Source of the DNA: Rhodospirillaceae bacterium
GTDB taxonomy: Bacteria > Pseudomonadota > Alphaproteobacteria > Kiloniellales > DSM-21159
NCBI GenBank assembly: GCA_006969625.1
Contig: CP030885.1
Location: 2,119,430-2,183,429 of the forward strand
Length of the DNA stretch: 64,000 bases
Direction of reading: 5' to 3'
Shown: in pieces, positions 39,050 to 49,654 of the stretch
Layout of the letters: each line of letters opens with the position of its first letter
How positions within the stretch are numbered: the first letter of the stretch is position 1
The notes under the pieces: model-generated
Told to the model about the DNA's origin: nothing
The model's database searches: none
Seen by the model: only the letters and a program-made list of their open reading frames with translations
Program-made: the position numbers and the translations under genes

Positions 39050-39976
39050 ATGGCTGAGATCACCGCTGCCCTGGTCAAGGAGCTGCGCGATAAGACCGGC
39101 GCCGGCATGATGGACTGCAAGAAGGCGCTGACCGAGACCGGCGGCGACCTGGAGGCTGCTGTCGATTGGCTGCGCAAGAAGGGGCTGTCGGCCGCTGCCA
39201 AGAAGGCCGGACGCACTGCGGCCGAGGGGCTGGTGGCAGCGGCGGTCTCCGGCACCAAGGGGGCTGCCGTCGAAGTCAATGCCGAGACCGACTTCGTCGC
39301 CCGCAACGAGCAGTTTCAGGCCTTCGCCGCTCAGGTGGCCGAGCTGGCGCTCGAGGCCGGCGGCGACATCGAGGCGCTGAAGGCGATGGACTATCCCGGC
39401 AGCGGCCGTTCCGTCGCCGAGGAACTGACCAATCTGATCGCCACCATCGGCGAAAACATGAACCTGCGCCGCACTGCGGCGCTGGAAGTCTCCGACGGCG
39501 TCGTCTGCCCGTACATTCATTCCGCGGTGGCCGAAGGCCTCGGCAAGATCGCCGTGCTGGTCGCGCTGGAGTCCACCGCCGACAAGGCGAAGCTGACCGA
39601 GCTGGGCCGGCAGATCGCCATGCACGTGGCGGCCGCCAACCCCCAGGCGCTCGATGTCGAGAGCGTCGACCAGGCGATGCTGGACCGCGAGCGCGAGGTG
39701 CTTTCCGAACAGGCGCGCGCCTCGGGCAAGCCGGAGGAGATCGTCGCCAAGATGGTCGAAGGCCGGATGCGCAAGTACTACGAGGAGGTCGTCCTGCTCG
39801 AGCAGGTCTACGTCATCGACCAGGAGAGCAAGGTCAAGAAGGTGGTCGAGCAGGCCGGCAAGGACCTGGGCGCACCGGTCCGGCTCGCCGGCTTCGTGCG
39901 CTTCCAGCTCGGCGAAGGCATCGAGAAGGAGGAGGCCGATTTCGCGGCGGAAGTGGCGGCGGCGCGCGGCGGCTGA
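39050..39976 (+). CDS. tsf: Elongation factor Ts
   Basis: A 308-residue guanine-nucleotide exchange factor for EF-Tu. The N-terminal UBA-like domain ([20 protein letters not shown]) and the core motif [12 protein letters not shown] are intact, followed by two dimerisation subdomains. Placed between rpsB and pyrH as in most bacteria. Confidence 0.97.
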   Translation: MAEITAALVKELRDKTGAGMMDCKKALTETGGDLEAAVDWLRKKGLSAAAKKAGRTAAEGLVAAAVSGTKGAAVEVNAETDFVARNEQFQAFAAQVAELALEAGGDIEALKAMDYPGSGRSVAEELTNLIATIGENMNLRRTAALEVSDGVVCPYIHSAVAEGLGKIAVLVALESTADKAKLTELGRQIAMHVAAANPQALDVESVDQAMLDREREVLSEQARASGKPEEIVAKMVEGRMRKYYEEVVLLEQVYVIDQESKVKKVVEQAGKDLGAPVRLAGFVRFQLGEGIEKEEADFAAEVAAARGG

Positions 39977-40068
39977 ACGGCGCACTGCGGCGGGGCGGCT
40001 TCGCGGGACTCCACCCCCTCGCGTAAGAGGTGTGCCGTGACGCGGCGATGGCGAAGCAGGTGGCGACG

Positions 40069-40812
40069 ATGAGCGGTGAGCCGGTCTACAGGCGGGTGTT
40101 GCTGAAGCTGTCGGGCGAGGCCCTGATGGGCCGCCGCGACTACGGCCTCGACCCCGAGACCGTTGACCGGCTGGCAGAAGAGATCGCCAACGTCCATGCC
40201 AAGGGCGTCGAGTTTTGCCTGGTCATCGGCGGCGGCAACATCTTCCGGGGCGTGTCCGGCGCGGCGACCGGCATGGACCGGGCAGCCGCCGACCACATGG
40301 GCATGCTGGCGACCGTGATAAACTCTCTGGCGGTGCAGAACGCGCTGGAAAAGCGCGAGGTGCCGACCCGCGTCCAGTCGGCCATCCCTATGGCCGCGGT
40401 CTGCGAGCCCTACATCCGCCGCCGGGCGATCCGCCATATGGAAAAGGGGCGGGTGGTGATCCTCGCCGCCGGCACGGGCAACCCCTTCTTCACCACCGAC
40501 ACCGCCGCGGCGCTGCGCGCCTGCGAGGTCGGCTGTCAGGCGCTGCTCAAGGGAACCAAGGTCGACGGCGTCTACGACGACGACCCGATGACGAATCCCC
40601 AGGCGAAGCGCTACGACCGCCTGACCTATCACGAGGTGTTGTCGCGCGATCTCGCGGTGATGGATCACTCCGCCATTTCGCTGGCGCGCGAAAACCACAT
40701 TCCGATACTAGTATTCTCGATCGTCGAGCCTGGGGCGCTGGCGCGGGTGCTGACCGGCCAAGGGCGCTTTACCATCGTGGAAGACCCGGCCGGGGAAAAC
40801 GCGGCAGACTGA
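40069..40812 (+). CDS. pyrH: Uridylate kinase
   Basis: A 247-residue hexameric UMP kinase that makes UDP for nucleotide and envelope synthesis. Conserved parts are [41 protein letters not shown] and [12 protein letters not shown]. Three in-frame starts are possible: GTG 40030, ATG 40048 and ATG 40069. I prefer 40069 ([12 protein letters not shown]) because of AGGTGG seven bases upstream and family length; the 40048 start would add seven residues. Confidence 0.95.
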   Translation: MSGEPVYRRVLLKLSGEALMGRRDYGLDPETVDRLAEEIANVHAKGVEFCLVIGGGNIFRGVSGAATGMDRAAADHMGMLATVINSLAVQNALEKREVPTRVQSAIPMAAVCEPYIRRRAIRHMEKGRVVILAAGTGNPFFTTDTAAALRACEVGCQALLKGTKVDGVYDDDPMTNPQAKRYDRLTYHEVLSRDLAVMDHSAISLARENHIPILVFSIVEPGALARVLTGQGRFTIVEDPAGENAAD

Positions 40813-40850
40813 TTGACCGATCGAGAGAACATTCACGGAGACTTCCAGCG

Positions 40851-41408
40851 ATGTCGAGCAGCGACCTGGGCGAACTGAAGAAGCGGATGGACGGGGCCCT
40901 CGAGGCCCTGAAGCGCGAGTTCGCCGGCCTGCGCACCGGGCGGGCGCACACCAGCCTGCTGGATCCGGTCTCGGTCGAGGCCTATGGCGCCCAGATGCCG
41001 CTCAACCAGGTCGGCACCGTCTCGGTGCCGGAGCCGCGCATGCTGACCGTTCAGGTGTGGGACAAGGGCATGGTCTCGAAGGTCGAGAAGGCGGTTCGCG
41101 AGGCGGGACTCGGCCTCAATCCCTCGAACGACGGCAATCTGGTCCGCGTGCCGATCCCGCCCTTGTCGGAGGAGCGGCGCCAGGAGCTGGGCAAGGTCGC
41201 CGGGCGCTATGCCGAGCAGGCCCGCGTCGCGGTGCGCAACGTGCGCCGTGACGGCATGGAAGCGCTCAAGCAGCAGCAAAAGGACGGCGAGATCTCGGAA
41301 GACGAGCAACGCCGCAAGGCAGACGAGATCCAGAAGGCGACCGATAGCCATATCAAGCTGATCGACGAGGCGCTGGCGGCCAAGGAAACCGAGATCATGC
41401 AGGTCTGA
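40851..41408 (+). CDS. frr: Ribosome recycling factor
   Basis: A 185-residue tRNA-shaped factor that splits post-termination ribosomes with EF-G. Family landmarks: [40 protein letters not shown], and [26 protein letters not shown] lies about 10 bases before the ATG. Tight placement between pyrH and uppS is standard. Confidence 0.97.
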   Translation: MSSSDLGELKKRMDGALEALKREFAGLRTGRAHTSLLDPVSVEAYGAQMPLNQVGTVSVPEPRMLTVQVWDKGMVSKVEKAVREAGLGLNPSNDGNLVRVPIPPLSEERRQELGKVAGRYAEQARVAVRNVRRDGMEALKQQQKDGEISEDEQRRKADEIQKATDSHIKLIDEALAAKETEIMQV

Positions 41409-41418
41409 CCACGCCACC

Positions 41419-42171
41419 ATGTCCAAGGTCGCCACCTCCAGTCTCGACTTCGACGGACGACAGATCGCGCCGCCCACGCATGTCGCCATCATCATGGACG
41501 GCAACGGGCGCTGGGCGCGGGCCCGCGGCCTGCCGCGCACGGCGGGACACCAGCGCGGTGCCGAGGCCGTGCGGCGGACGGTGGAGGCAGCGGGCGAGCT
41601 GGGGGTTTCCTACCTTACCCTCTTCGGTTTCTCCTCGGAGAACTGGGCCCGCCCCAGCGGCGAGGTGAACGACTTGATGGGTCTGTTGCGCCGCTATCTA
41701 AGCGGCGAGATCGCCGAACTGCACGACAAGGGCGCACGGCTGCGCGTGATCGGCAACCGGGAGCGCCTCGGCAGGGACATCGTCACGCTGATCGAGGAGG
41801 CGGAACGGCGCACCGCCAACAATCGCGCCATCAATCTGACCATCGCCCTGAGCTATAGCGGGCGCGACGAGTTGACCGAGGTGGCACGCCGCATCGCCGT
41901 CGAAGCTGCGGCCGGAACCCTCGATCCGCAGCAGGTGGATGCGCAGGCGGTCGCCAGCCGCCTGTTCACCGCGGACCTGCCGGACCCCGATCTCCTGATC
42001 CGTACCAGCGGCGAGCAGAGGATCAGCAACTTCCTCTTGTGGCAGCTGGCCTATGCCGAGATGGTGTTCGTCGATCGCCTTTGGCCCGACTTCGACCGCG
42101 GCGATCTCGCAGCCGCGATCGCCGAGTTCCAGCGGCGCGATCGCCGCTACGGCGCCGCGGTTGGCACCTGA
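41419..42171 (+). CDS. uppS: Isoprenyl transferase (undecaprenyl diphosphate synthase)
   Basis: A 250-residue cis-prenyltransferase that makes the lipid carrier for peptidoglycan and other envelope polymers. The substrate loop HVAIIMDGNGRWA, GFSSENWARPSGEV, and the C-terminal DLLIRTSGEQRISNFLLWQ are present. It starts 11 bases after frr. cdsA begins one base after its TGA if GTG 42173 is used. Confidence 0.95.
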   Translation: MSKVATSSLDFDGRQIAPPTHVAIIMDGNGRWARARGLPRTAGHQRGAEAVRRTVEAAGELGVSYLTLFGFSSENWARPSGEVNDLMGLLRRYLSGEIAELHDKGARLRVIGNRERLGRDIVTLIEEAERRTANNRAINLTIALSYSGRDELTEVARRIAVEAAAGTLDPQQVDAQAVASRLFTADLPDPDLLIRTSGEQRISNFLLWQLAYAEMVFVDRLWPDFDRGDLAAAIAEFQRRDRRYGAAVGT

Positions 42172-42172
42172 G

Positions 42173-42973
42173 GTGCCGCGGGGGCTGACCGCGAGGGTCC
42201 TTTCGGCGCTGCTGCTGGCGCCGCCCGTCCTCGCCGCCCTCTGGTACGGCAGCCCCTGGTCCGATGCCTTGCTGCTGATCTGCGGCGTCATTATGGTCTG
42301 GGAGTGGGCCCGCATGTGTGGCGCGCGCTCGGTCGGCTGGCTGGAGGGGGTCTCGATCGCCGCCGTTGTCGCCGCAGTGGTGACGGGAGCTCTCTACGGA
42401 GTTGCCTGGGCCGGTGCGGCGGTCGGTGCCGGTGCGCTGGCTGCGGGCGTCGCGGCGGGGCTGCGCCGGGGACGCCAAGTCCACGACGGCAGCTCCGGCT
42501 GGTTCGGCCTAGGCATCGTGTATGTCGCCGTGCCGGTCGTCGCCTTTCAGTGGCTGCGCGGACTGGACAGCGGGCAGATGCTGATCATCTGGCTGATTCT
42601 GGTGGTCTGGGCCACCGACATCGGCGCTTTCGCAGTGGGGCGAACGCTTCGCGGACCCAAGCTTTGGCCGCGGATCAGCCCCAACAAGACCTGGTCCGGC
42701 GGCATCGGCGGCGTGGTCGCCGCCAGCCTCGTCGGCCTGGTCTTCGCGCTGGCGACCGACAACCGCCACCCGACGTTGCTGACGGCGTTCAGCGCCGTGA
42801 CCTCGGTGGCTGCGCAGGTCGGGGATTTCTTCGAATCCTTCGTCAAGCGCCGCTTTCGGCGCAAGGATACCTCTTCTCTGATTCCCGGCCACGGCGGCCT
42901 GCTGGACCGGGTGGACGGGCTGATCGGCGGTACCTTGGCGGTGGCCGGCGCCATCGCTTTGTGGGAGATTTGA
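42173..42973 (+). CDS. cdsA: Phosphatidate cytidylyltransferase
   Basis: A 266-residue integral membrane enzyme that makes CDP-diacylglycerol for phospholipid synthesis. About eight hydrophobic segments and the C-terminal signature SFVKRRFRRKDTSSLIPGHG and LLDRVDGLIGG support the call. The start is uncertain: GTG 42173 (VPRGLTARVL) or TTG 42161 inside uppS; I use GTG. The frame beginning at 42053 is a shadow of uppS. dxr starts three bases after the stop. Confidence 0.92.
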   Translation: MPRGLTARVLSALLLAPPVLAALWYGSPWSDALLLICGVIMVWEWARMCGARSVGWLEGVSIAAVVAAVVTGALYGVAWAGAAVGAGALAAGVAAGLRRGRQVHDGSSGWFGLGIVYVAVPVVAFQWLRGLDSGQMLIIWLILVVWATDIGAFAVGRTLRGPKLWPRISPNKTWSGGIGGVVAASLVGLVFALATDNRHPTLLTAFSAVTSVAAQVGDFFESFVKRRFRRKDTSSLIPGHGGLLDRVDGLIGGTLAVAGAIALWEI

Positions 42974-42975
42974 GC

Positions 42976-44154
42976 ATGATGAGCGATGCGCCGCGCAGCT
43001 TGACCGTCCTGGGTGCCACCGGATCGATCGGCACCAACACCCTGGATCTGGTGCGTCGCGAGCCGCAACGTTTCGCCGTGGAGGCCCTGACCGCCAACGG
43101 CTCGGCCGCGCAGTTGGCGCGCCTTGCAGTGGAGGTCGGCGCCAAGCTCGCCGTGGTGGCCGATCCGGACGCTTACGGCGAGCTGAAGGACCTGCTTGCG
43201 GGCAGCGGAATTACGGCGGCGGCCGGGGCCGAGGCATTGGTCGAGGCGGCCGAGCGACCGGCCGAGTTCGTCATGTCGGCGATCGTCGGTGCCGCCGGCC
43301 TGCCGCCGACGCTTGCCGCAGTGCGCCGGGGTGCCTGCATCGGCCTGGCCAACAAGGAAACCCTGGTCTGCGCCGGGGCCCTGATGAAGCGCGAGATCGA
43401 GCGGGCCGGGGCTACGCTGCTGCCCGTCGACTCCGAGCACAACGCCATCTTCCAGGTGCTCGACCGCGAGCGCCCCCAGGGCGTCGAGAAGATCGTTCTG
43501 ACCGCTTCGGGTGGCCCCTTCCGGACGTGGGACACCACGGCCATGGCGCGCGTCACGCCGGAACAGGCGGTGGCCCATCCGAACTGGGCGATGGGCGCGA
43601 AGATCTCCGTCGACTCGGCGACGATGATGAACAAGGGACTGGAGGTCATCGAGGCGGCCTACCTGTTCGACCAGCCGATCGACAAGATCGAGGTGCTGGT
43701 GCATCCGCAGTCGGTCATTCACTCCATGGTGGCCTACATCGACGGTTCGGTGCTGGCGCAGCTCGGCGCACCGGACATGCGCACGCCGATCGCCTATGCC
43801 CTGGCCTGGCCCGCCCGCATGGCGGCGCCGGTCGAGCGCCTCGACCTCGCCCGGATCGCGCAGCTCACCTTCGAGGCACCCGACGAGGCGCGCTTTCCGG
43901 CGCTGCGTCTAGCTCGCGAAGCCCTGAGCGCCGGCGCCGGGGCACCCTCCGTCCTGAACGCCGCCAACGAGGTGGCGGTCGCAGCCTTCCTGCAGCGGCG
44001 CTTGGGCTTCCTGAACATCCCGGCGGTTGTCGAAGCGATCCTGGACCGCCTCGCCGGCCGACAGATTCCCGACCTGGAGGCCGTCTTCGCTCTCGATGCG
44101 GAGGCGCGACGGCTGGCGGGCGAAGTGCTGGCGCGCCAAGCGGTTCCGGCCTGA
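42976..44154 (+). CDS. dxr: 1-deoxy-D-xylulose 5-phosphate reductoisomerase
   Basis: A 392-residue NADPH enzyme, the second step of the methylerythritol phosphate isoprenoid pathway, upstream of the product used by UppS. The N-terminal LTVLGATGSIGTNTLDL nucleotide motif, the metal-site segment LPVDSEHNAIFQVL, and NWAMGAKISVDSATMMNKGLE are intact. Two adjacent ATG codons start it; the first is used here. Confidence 0.96.
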   Translation: MMSDAPRSLTVLGATGSIGTNTLDLVRREPQRFAVEALTANGSAAQLARLAVEVGAKLAVVADPDAYGELKDLLAGSGITAAAGAEALVEAAERPAEFVMSAIVGAAGLPPTLAAVRRGACIGLANKETLVCAGALMKREIERAGATLLPVDSEHNAIFQVLDRERPQGVEKIVLTASGGPFRTWDTTAMARVTPEQAVAHPNWAMGAKISVDSATMMNKGLEVIEAAYLFDQPIDKIEVLVHPQSVIHSMVAYIDGSVLAQLGAPDMRTPIAYALAWPARMAAPVERLDLARIAQLTFEAPDEARFPALRLAREALSAGAGAPSVLNAANEVAVAAFLQRRLGFLNIPAVVEAILDRLAGRQIPDLEAVFALDAEARRLAGEVLARQAVPA

Positions 44155-44287
44155 TAGGGCGACGCGCCGCGGCGTAGCGGCGACGGACCGACTTGAAATT
44201 CGCCGGGCCGAGCGACAGGTGCTATAAACCACAGCCCGAAGCGAGAATCAGAGTTGGCTTCAGGCCATCGGGAGAACTGGCCGCACC

Positions 44288-45442
44288 ATGGATATCGTTG
44301 CATTCGTAACGGATTACGCGATCCCCTTCATTTTGGTTCTAAGCATCCTCGTGTTCGTGCACGAGCTCGGGCACTATTGGGTGGCGCGGCGCTGCGGGGT
44401 GCGCGTCGAGGCCTTTTCGATCGGCTTCGGTCCGGAACTCTTCGGTTGGACCGACAAGGCCGGTACGCGCTGGAAGGTCAGCGCCCTGCCATTGGGTGGC
44501 TACGTGAAGATGTTCGGCGACGCGGACGTGACGTCGCGACCCGGCGGTGACGCGGTCGAGGCGGAGGAGGGTACCGGCGATTGGGCGCAAGGCAAGACCC
44601 GGCCTCTGACGAGCGAAGAGCGCGCGGTCTCCTTCCATCACAAGCGGCTGGGTCAGCGAGCGGCCATCGTCGCCGCGGGCCCGATGGCGAACTTCCTGTT
44701 TGCCATCATCGTGTTGGCCGTGCTCTTCGCCACCACCGGCCAGCGCACGACGCCCGCCGTCATCGGCGGCGTGCTGGAGGACAGCGCGGCAGCCGAAGCC
44801 GGATTGCAGGTCGGGGACCGGATCGTCGCCATCGACGGCGACGGGATCGAGCGCTTCGAGGAAATCCAGCGGGTCGTGCAGCTCAACCTCGACTCGCCGT
44901 TGCTGGTCACGGTCGATCGCGGCGGGGTGACCCGCCAGCTCACCGTCAGGCCGCAAATCGTCGAGATCCAGGACAACTTCGGCAATACCGTGGAGATCGC
45001 CCGCGTCGGCATCGAAGCGAGCGGCACCGAGATGGTGCGCCACGACCCACTGACCGCGACTTGGCGCGCGGTCGAAGAGACCGGATCGCTGACCTGGGGC
45101 ACGCTGCGCTACGTCGGCCAGATGATTACCGGCAGCCGCAGTGCGGACGAACTGGGCGGCCCGATCATGATCGGCGAGATGTCCGGCCGCGTGGCGGAGT
45201 TCGGGCTGGTCGCACTGGTCTCCTTCATGGCGCTGCTGTCGATCAATCTCGGGCTGATCAACCTCTTTCCGGTACCGATGCTGGACGGCGGCCATCTGCT
45301 GTTCTATGCCATCGAGGCCGTGCGGGGCCGTCCGTTGGGGGAACGGGCGCAGGAATACGGTTTTCGTATCGGCCTGGCTCTGGTATTGACGCTGATGCTG
45401 TTCGTAACCTTCAACGATCTCAGTCGCTTAAACGTCTTCTAG
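44288..45442 (+). CDS. rseP: Site-2 protease RseP
   Basis: A 384-residue membrane metalloprotease that cuts transmembrane segments of anti-sigma factors and signal-peptide remnants. The zinc motif HELGH is at residues 25-29 in the first helix, a PDZ domain ([20 protein letters not shown]) lies near 165-185 and the second metal motif in NLFPVPMLDGGHLLFY is near the C-terminus. A 133-base gap precedes it with a TATAAA box at 44223-44228 but no well-spaced -35. Confidence 0.94.
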   Translation: MDIVAFVTDYAIPFILVLSILVFVHELGHYWVARRCGVRVEAFSIGFGPELFGWTDKAGTRWKVSALPLGGYVKMFGDADVTSRPGGDAVEAEEGTGDWAQGKTRPLTSEERAVSFHHKRLGQRAAIVAAGPMANFLFAIIVLAVLFATTGQRTTPAVIGGVLEDSAAAEAGLQVGDRIVAIDGDGIERFEEIQRVVQLNLDSPLLVTVDRGGVTRQLTVRPQIVEIQDNFGNTVEIARVGIEASGTEMVRHDPLTATWRAVEETGSLTWGTLRYVGQMITGSRSADELGGPIMIGEMSGRVAEFGLVALVSFMALLSINLGLINLFPVPMLDGGHLLFYAIEAVRGRPLGERAQEYGFRIGLALVLTLMLFVTFNDLSRLNVF

Positions 45443-45518
45443 GGGGCAGGCGGCGGCTTGGTTTGCGGGCTGCAAGCGCAGGCGGCGGAGCGGCCGGCCA
45501 TAGGGAGGGGGAGTATTC

Positions 45519-47798
45519 TTGGCACGTCTGAGACCGGTTTTGGCCTGCCTCCTGCTGCTGACTGCGCCGTTGGTCGCCGAGCGCGCCGCCGCGCAATCGA
45601 TCTTGCAGGGCGGCCTGATCGAGGAGATCCGGATCGAGGGCACGCAGCGCATCGACCCCCAGACGGTCCGCTCCTACATGGCGGTCGACCCTGGCGACAG
45701 CTTCGACCCCCTCGCGCTCGACGAGTCGCTCAAGCAAATCTTCGCCACCGGGCTGTTCGCCGACGTGACCTTGCGGCGCGAGGCCAATACCCTGGTCGTG
45801 GACGTGGTCGAGAACCCGATCATCAACCGCATCGCCTTCGAGGGGAACGACGACCTCGAGGACGACGAGCTGGAAAGCGAGATCGAGCTTCGGCCACGCG
45901 TCGTCTATACCCGCACCCGCGTGCAGAACGACGTGCAGCGCATCCTCGACCTCTATCGCCGCAACGGCCGCTTTGCCGCCCGGGTCGAGCCGAAGATCAT
46001 CCGCCTGCCGCAGAACCGCGTCGATCTGGTCTTCGAGATCAACGAGGGCGAGGTCACCGGGATCAAGTCGGTGAACTTCATCGGCAACCGGGAGTTTTCC
46101 GACGGCACGCTGCGCAGCGAGATCAGCACCAGCGAAAGTGCCTGGTACCGGTTCCTGTCCACCAGCGACACCTACGACCCCGACCGCCTGAATTTCGACC
46201 GGGAACTTCTGCGCCGCTTCTATCTGTCGGAGGGCTACGCGGATTTCCGGGTGATCTCCGTAGTGGCCGAGTTGGACGAAGACCGCAGCGGCTTCATCGT
46301 CACCTTCACGGTCGAGGAGGGGCCGCGCTACGCCTTTGGCGCCGTCGACCTGACCACGACGCTGAAGAACCTCGACGTCGACCAGTTGCGCAGCGAGCTC
46401 GAGGCCGAGCCCGGCGACACCTACGACGCCACTGCCGTCGAGGAGGACGTCGACGCGCTGACCGACGTGGTCGGCAACCTCGGTTACGCCTTCGTCGATG
46501 TGCGCCCGCGTACCCGGCGCGACCGCGAGAACCTGACCATCGACATCACCTACGACATCCAGGAGGGGCCCAAGGTCTTCGTCGAGCGCATCGACATCGA
46601 GGGCAATACACGGACCCTCGACCGGGTGATTCGGCGCGAGTTCCGGCTGGTCGAGGGCGACGCCTTCAATGCGTCCAAGCTGCGCCGTTCGCGCCAGCGC
46701 ATCGAGAATCTGGGATTCTTCCGCAGCGTCAACGTCGAGCAGGAACCGGGCAGTGCGCCAGACCGCTCTGTCGTCAAGGTCGAAGTCGAAGAGCAGTCGA
46801 CCGGCGAAATCACCGTCGGTGCCGGCCTCTCCAGCGCCGTGGGGCCCCTCGGCAACATCCAGCTCCGCGAGCGCAACCTGCTGGGCGCCGGACAGGATCT
46901 ACGCCTCGCCTTTACGCTCTCGGGCGCCTCCTCCGAGCTCGACCTGAGCTTCACCGAGCCGTACTTCCTCGAACGTCCGATCGCCGCCGGCTTCGACCTC
47001 TTCCGCACGACGCGGGAGTTCGAGGAGAGCGATTTCGATCTGGAGCGCATCGGCTTCGGCCTGCGTGCCGGATACGACCTGACGGAGCGCACGCGCCATG
47101 TGGTGCGCTACCGTCTGGAGAACCAAGAGATCACCGATGTCGGCGACGACGCCTCCTTCCTGATTCGCTCGGAAGAGGGACAAACGCTCCGCTCGATCGT
47201 CGGTCAGGACCTGACCTGGGACCGCCGCGATAGTCGCTTCGACCCGCGCAACGGCTTCCTGGTCGGGATGTCGAACGAGTTCGCCGGCGTCGGCGGCGAT
47301 GTGACCTTCCTGCGCAATACCGTCGAGGGAGCCTACTACCAGCCGCTGTTCGAGGGCTTCACGCTGAAACTCGCCGGCGAAGTCGGCTACATGTTCGGCA
47401 TCGGCGAGGACACCCGCGTCGCCGACCGTTTCTTCATCGGCGGCGAAAGCTTTCGCGGTTTCGAACCTGGCGGCGCCGGGCCACGCGACACCAGTTCGGA
47501 CGACGCCTTGGGCGGTAATGCCTACTACAAGGGTACGGTCGAGGTCGCGTTCCCGCTCGGTCTGCCCGAGGAATTCGAGATCCGCGGCCGCTTCTTTACC
47601 GATATCGGCGCCTCCTTCGACGCAGACAGCGACGCGGCAGTGGTCGAAGACAGCAGCATGCCGCGCATCAGCATCGGCCCCGGCCTATCGTGGCGCTCGC
47701 CGTTCGGACCTCTGCGCATCGATCTCGGTTTCCCGATCGTCAAGGAGGACTTCGACCAGGAGCAGTTGCTGAGCTTCAGCTTCGGGACGCAGTTCTGA
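45519..47798 (+). CDS. bamA: Outer membrane protein assembly factor BamA
   Basis: A 759-residue Omp85 protein that folds and inserts beta-barrel proteins. An N-terminal signal peptide (about 1-26), five POTRA domains (about 27-410) and a C-terminal barrel (about 430-759, ending in Phe: SFSFGTQF) are visible, with the L6 motif FRGFEPGGAGPRD. The start is a TTG codon directly after a strong GGGAGGGGGAG site; no in-frame ATG gives an intact signal peptide. It is followed two bases later by a Skp-like chaperone gene. Confidence 0.95.
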   Translation: MARLRPVLACLLLLTAPLVAERAAAQSILQGGLIEEIRIEGTQRIDPQTVRSYMAVDPGDSFDPLALDESLKQIFATGLFADVTLRREANTLVVDVVENPIINRIAFEGNDDLEDDELESEIELRPRVVYTRTRVQNDVQRILDLYRRNGRFAARVEPKIIRLPQNRVDLVFEINEGEVTGIKSVNFIGNREFSDGTLRSEISTSESAWYRFLSTSDTYDPDRLNFDRELLRRFYLSEGYADFRVISVVAELDEDRSGFIVTFTVEEGPRYAFGAVDLTTTLKNLDVDQLRSELEAEPGDTYDATAVEEDVDALTDVVGNLGYAFVDVRPRTRRDRENLTIDITYDIQEGPKVFVERIDIEGNTRTLDRVIRREFRLVEGDAFNASKLRRSRQRIENLGFFRSVNVEQEPGSAPDRSVVKVEVEEQSTGEITVGAGLSSAVGPLGNIQLRERNLLGAGQDLRLAFTLSGASSELDLSFTEPYFLERPIAAGFDLFRTTREFEESDFDLERIGFGLRAGYDLTERTRHVVRYRLENQEITDVGDDASFLIRSEEGQTLRSIVGQDLTWDRRDSRFDPRNGFLVGMSNEFAGVGGDVTFLRNTVEGAYYQPLFEGFTLKLAGEVGYMFGIGEDTRVADRFFIGGESFRGFEPGGAGPRDTSSDDALGGNAYYKGTVEVAFPLGLPEEFEIRGRFFTDIGASFDADSDAAVVEDSSMPRISIGPGLSWRSPFGPLRIDLGFPIVKEDFDQEQLLSFSFGTQF

Positions 47799-47800
47799 GT

Positions 47801-48469
47801 ATGGCGCGGCCGCGCCGCATCGGACATATCCTCCTCGCCGTCGGCAGCCTCGCGGTCGTTCTCCTTGCCGGTACAGGCGTCTTGGCACAGACCGCGGACG
47901 AGCCTGGGACTGCCCCTCAGCCGCCGCCCCCAGGGCAAGGCCAGGCGATGCCGCAGACCTGGACGCAGCCGACACCGGCTCTGTCGTTGGACGATCTTGC
48001 CATTCTGGTGGTGGACATGCAGGAGGTGCGCCAACGCTCCACCGCCGTGCAGGACCTGCGCCGTCAGATCCAGCAGCGCCGCGAGACCTACGAACGGGAC
48101 TTGACAGAGTTGGAGCGCGAGCTTCAGCAGGACCAGCGCGACCTGCTCGAACAGCGCAGCGTGATGAGCGGAGAAGACTACAACGCCGCGGTTCAAGATC
48201 TGGAAGCGCGCCTGAACGAGGCGCGGCGCGCCATGCGCCAGACGAAGACGGACCTCGATCGCCTCTACAGCCGCGGCATGCTGGAGGTCGATCGCGCCAT
48301 CGTCGCGGTCGCAGAGGAGGTCGCCGTCGAGCGACGTGCACGCCTGGTTCTGCCCAAATCGGGCGTGCTGCTCGTGCGCAACGAGCTGGACGTGACCGAG
48401 GACGTTGTCGACCGGCTGAACCGGCGCCTGCCGAGCCTGGACGTCGCCGCCCTCCAGCCGCTGCCGTGA
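47801..48469 (+). CDS. OmpH/Skp-like periplasmic chaperone
   Basis: A 222-residue protein with a signal peptide (residues about 8-28), a Pro/Gln-rich linker, and a long coiled-coil core (about 75-175) rich in Glu, Gln, Arg and Leu, as in OmpH/Skp chaperones that carry unfolded outer-membrane proteins. Two short beta-like segments flank the coil (LDDLAILVVDMQEV and RARLVLPKSGVLLV), matching the Skp trimer base. Its position directly after bamA is typical. Confidence 0.85.
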   Translation: MARPRRIGHILLAVGSLAVVLLAGTGVLAQTADEPGTAPQPPPPGQGQAMPQTWTQPTPALSLDDLAILVVDMQEVRQRSTAVQDLRRQIQQRRETYERDLTELERELQQDQRDLLEQRSVMSGEDYNAAVQDLEARLNEARRAMRQTKTDLDRLYSRGMLEVDRAIVAVAEEVAVERRARLVLPKSGVLLVRNELDVTEDVVDRLNRRLPSLDVAALQPLP

Positions 48470-48619
48470 CCCGCCGCCCCGGCGTCGGGTGACGGTGCAC
48501 GCCGGGAGGCTTTATCCGGCCGGTGGCTGGAGCTAGTCTGCCGCTCTCGACTCGTCCCCGGGATTCGTCCGTTCGCCGGGGGTGCCCCGCAGGACTTCAC
48601 TCGGCCACGAAAGGCCCGC

Positions 48620-49654
48620 ATGGCGGATCCGCGTTTCTTCAGCAATAGAGGACCTTTGACGCTCGGCCGACTGGCCGAGATCGCCGAGGCGGAACTCGGC
48701 GGGGCGGCGGAGCCCGATCGCCGGATCTCTGACGTCGCGCCGCTCGACATGGCAGGGCCCGACGAGGTCAGCTTCCTGGACAACCGGCGCTACGTGGCGG
48801 CCTTCACCGCCTCCAAGGCAGGCGCCTGCGTCGTCCACCCGGACTTCGCCGGACGCGCACCGGAGGGTATGGCGCTGCTCGTCACTCGCGCGCCTTACAA
48901 GGGCTATGCGCGGATCGCCGCCACCTTCTATCCGGCGCCGGAGACGGTGCCCGGCATCCATCCCACGGCCCTGATCGACGACACGGCCGAACTCGGAGAG
49001 GACGTCGCCGTCGGCCCTTTTGCGGTGGTCGGTGCCCGGGTCAAGCTCGGCGCCGGCTGTCGCTTGCATGCGCACGTCGTAATCGAGGCGGGGGTGGAGG
49101 TCGGCGCCGGCAGCGAGGTCATGCAGGGCGCCACCCTGTCGCACTGCCTCGTCGGGCGAAACTGCCTGATCCATGCCGGCGCGCGGCTCGGCAACCGCGG
49201 CTTCGGTTTCGCGCTCGACCCGCAGGGCTACGTCGACGTCCCCCAGCTCGGCCGGGTGATCGTCGGCGACGGGGTGGAGATCGGCGCCAACGCCACCATC
49301 GACCGCGGGGCGGGGCCGGATACCGTGATCGGCGACGGCTGCAAGATTGATAATCTGGTTCAGCTGGGGCACAACGTGCGCCTCGGTCGCGGCTGCGTCC
49401 TGGTGGCGCAATCGGGGGTCGCCGGGTCTTCCCGACTGGAGGATTTCGTCATGATCGCCGCACAGGGGGGCGTCGGCGGCCATTTGACCTTGCATTCCAA
49501 GGCTCAGTTGGCGGCGAAGTCCGGCTTGATGCACGACATACCGGAAGGCGAGACCTACGGCGGCCTGCCGGCCATGCCGCTCAAGGATTACTTCAAGCTG
49601 GTCACGCTCTGGCGGCGCCAGCTCAAGGAGACGGAAAAGAAGAAGGATGGCTGA
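48620..49654 (+). CDS. lpxD: UDP-3-O-acylglucosamine N-acyltransferase
   Basis: A 344-residue trimeric acyltransferase, the third step of lipid A synthesis. An N-terminal uridine-binding domain (about 1-100, with [20 protein letters not shown]) is followed by a left-handed parallel beta helix of hexapeptide repeats and a C-terminal helical end. The catalytic His is in [15 protein letters not shown]. Its end overlaps fabZ by 8 bases. Confidence 0.96.
   Translation: MADPRFFSNRGPLTLGRLAEIAEAELGGAAEPDRRISDVAPLDMAGPDEVSFLDNRRYVAAFTASKAGACVVHPDFAGRAPEGMALLVTRAPYKGYARIAATFYPAPETVPGIHPTALIDDTAELGEDVAVGPFAVVGARVKLGAGCRLHAHVVIEAGVEVGAGSEVMQGATLSHCLVGRNCLIHAGARLGNRGFGFALDPQGYVDVPQLGRVIVGDGVEIGANATIDRGAGPDTVIGDGCKIDNLVQLGHNVRLGRGCVLVAQSGVAGSSRLEDFVMIAAQGGVGGHLTLHSKAQLAAKSGLMHDIPEGETYGGLPAMPLKDYFKLVTLWRRQLKETEKKKDG

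Noticed and set aside
44193..44228. Promoter TTGAAA/TATAAA upstream of rseP
   Set aside because: The boxes are 24 bases apart, too far for a sigma-70 promoter, and I could not fit another sigma-factor pattern with confidence.
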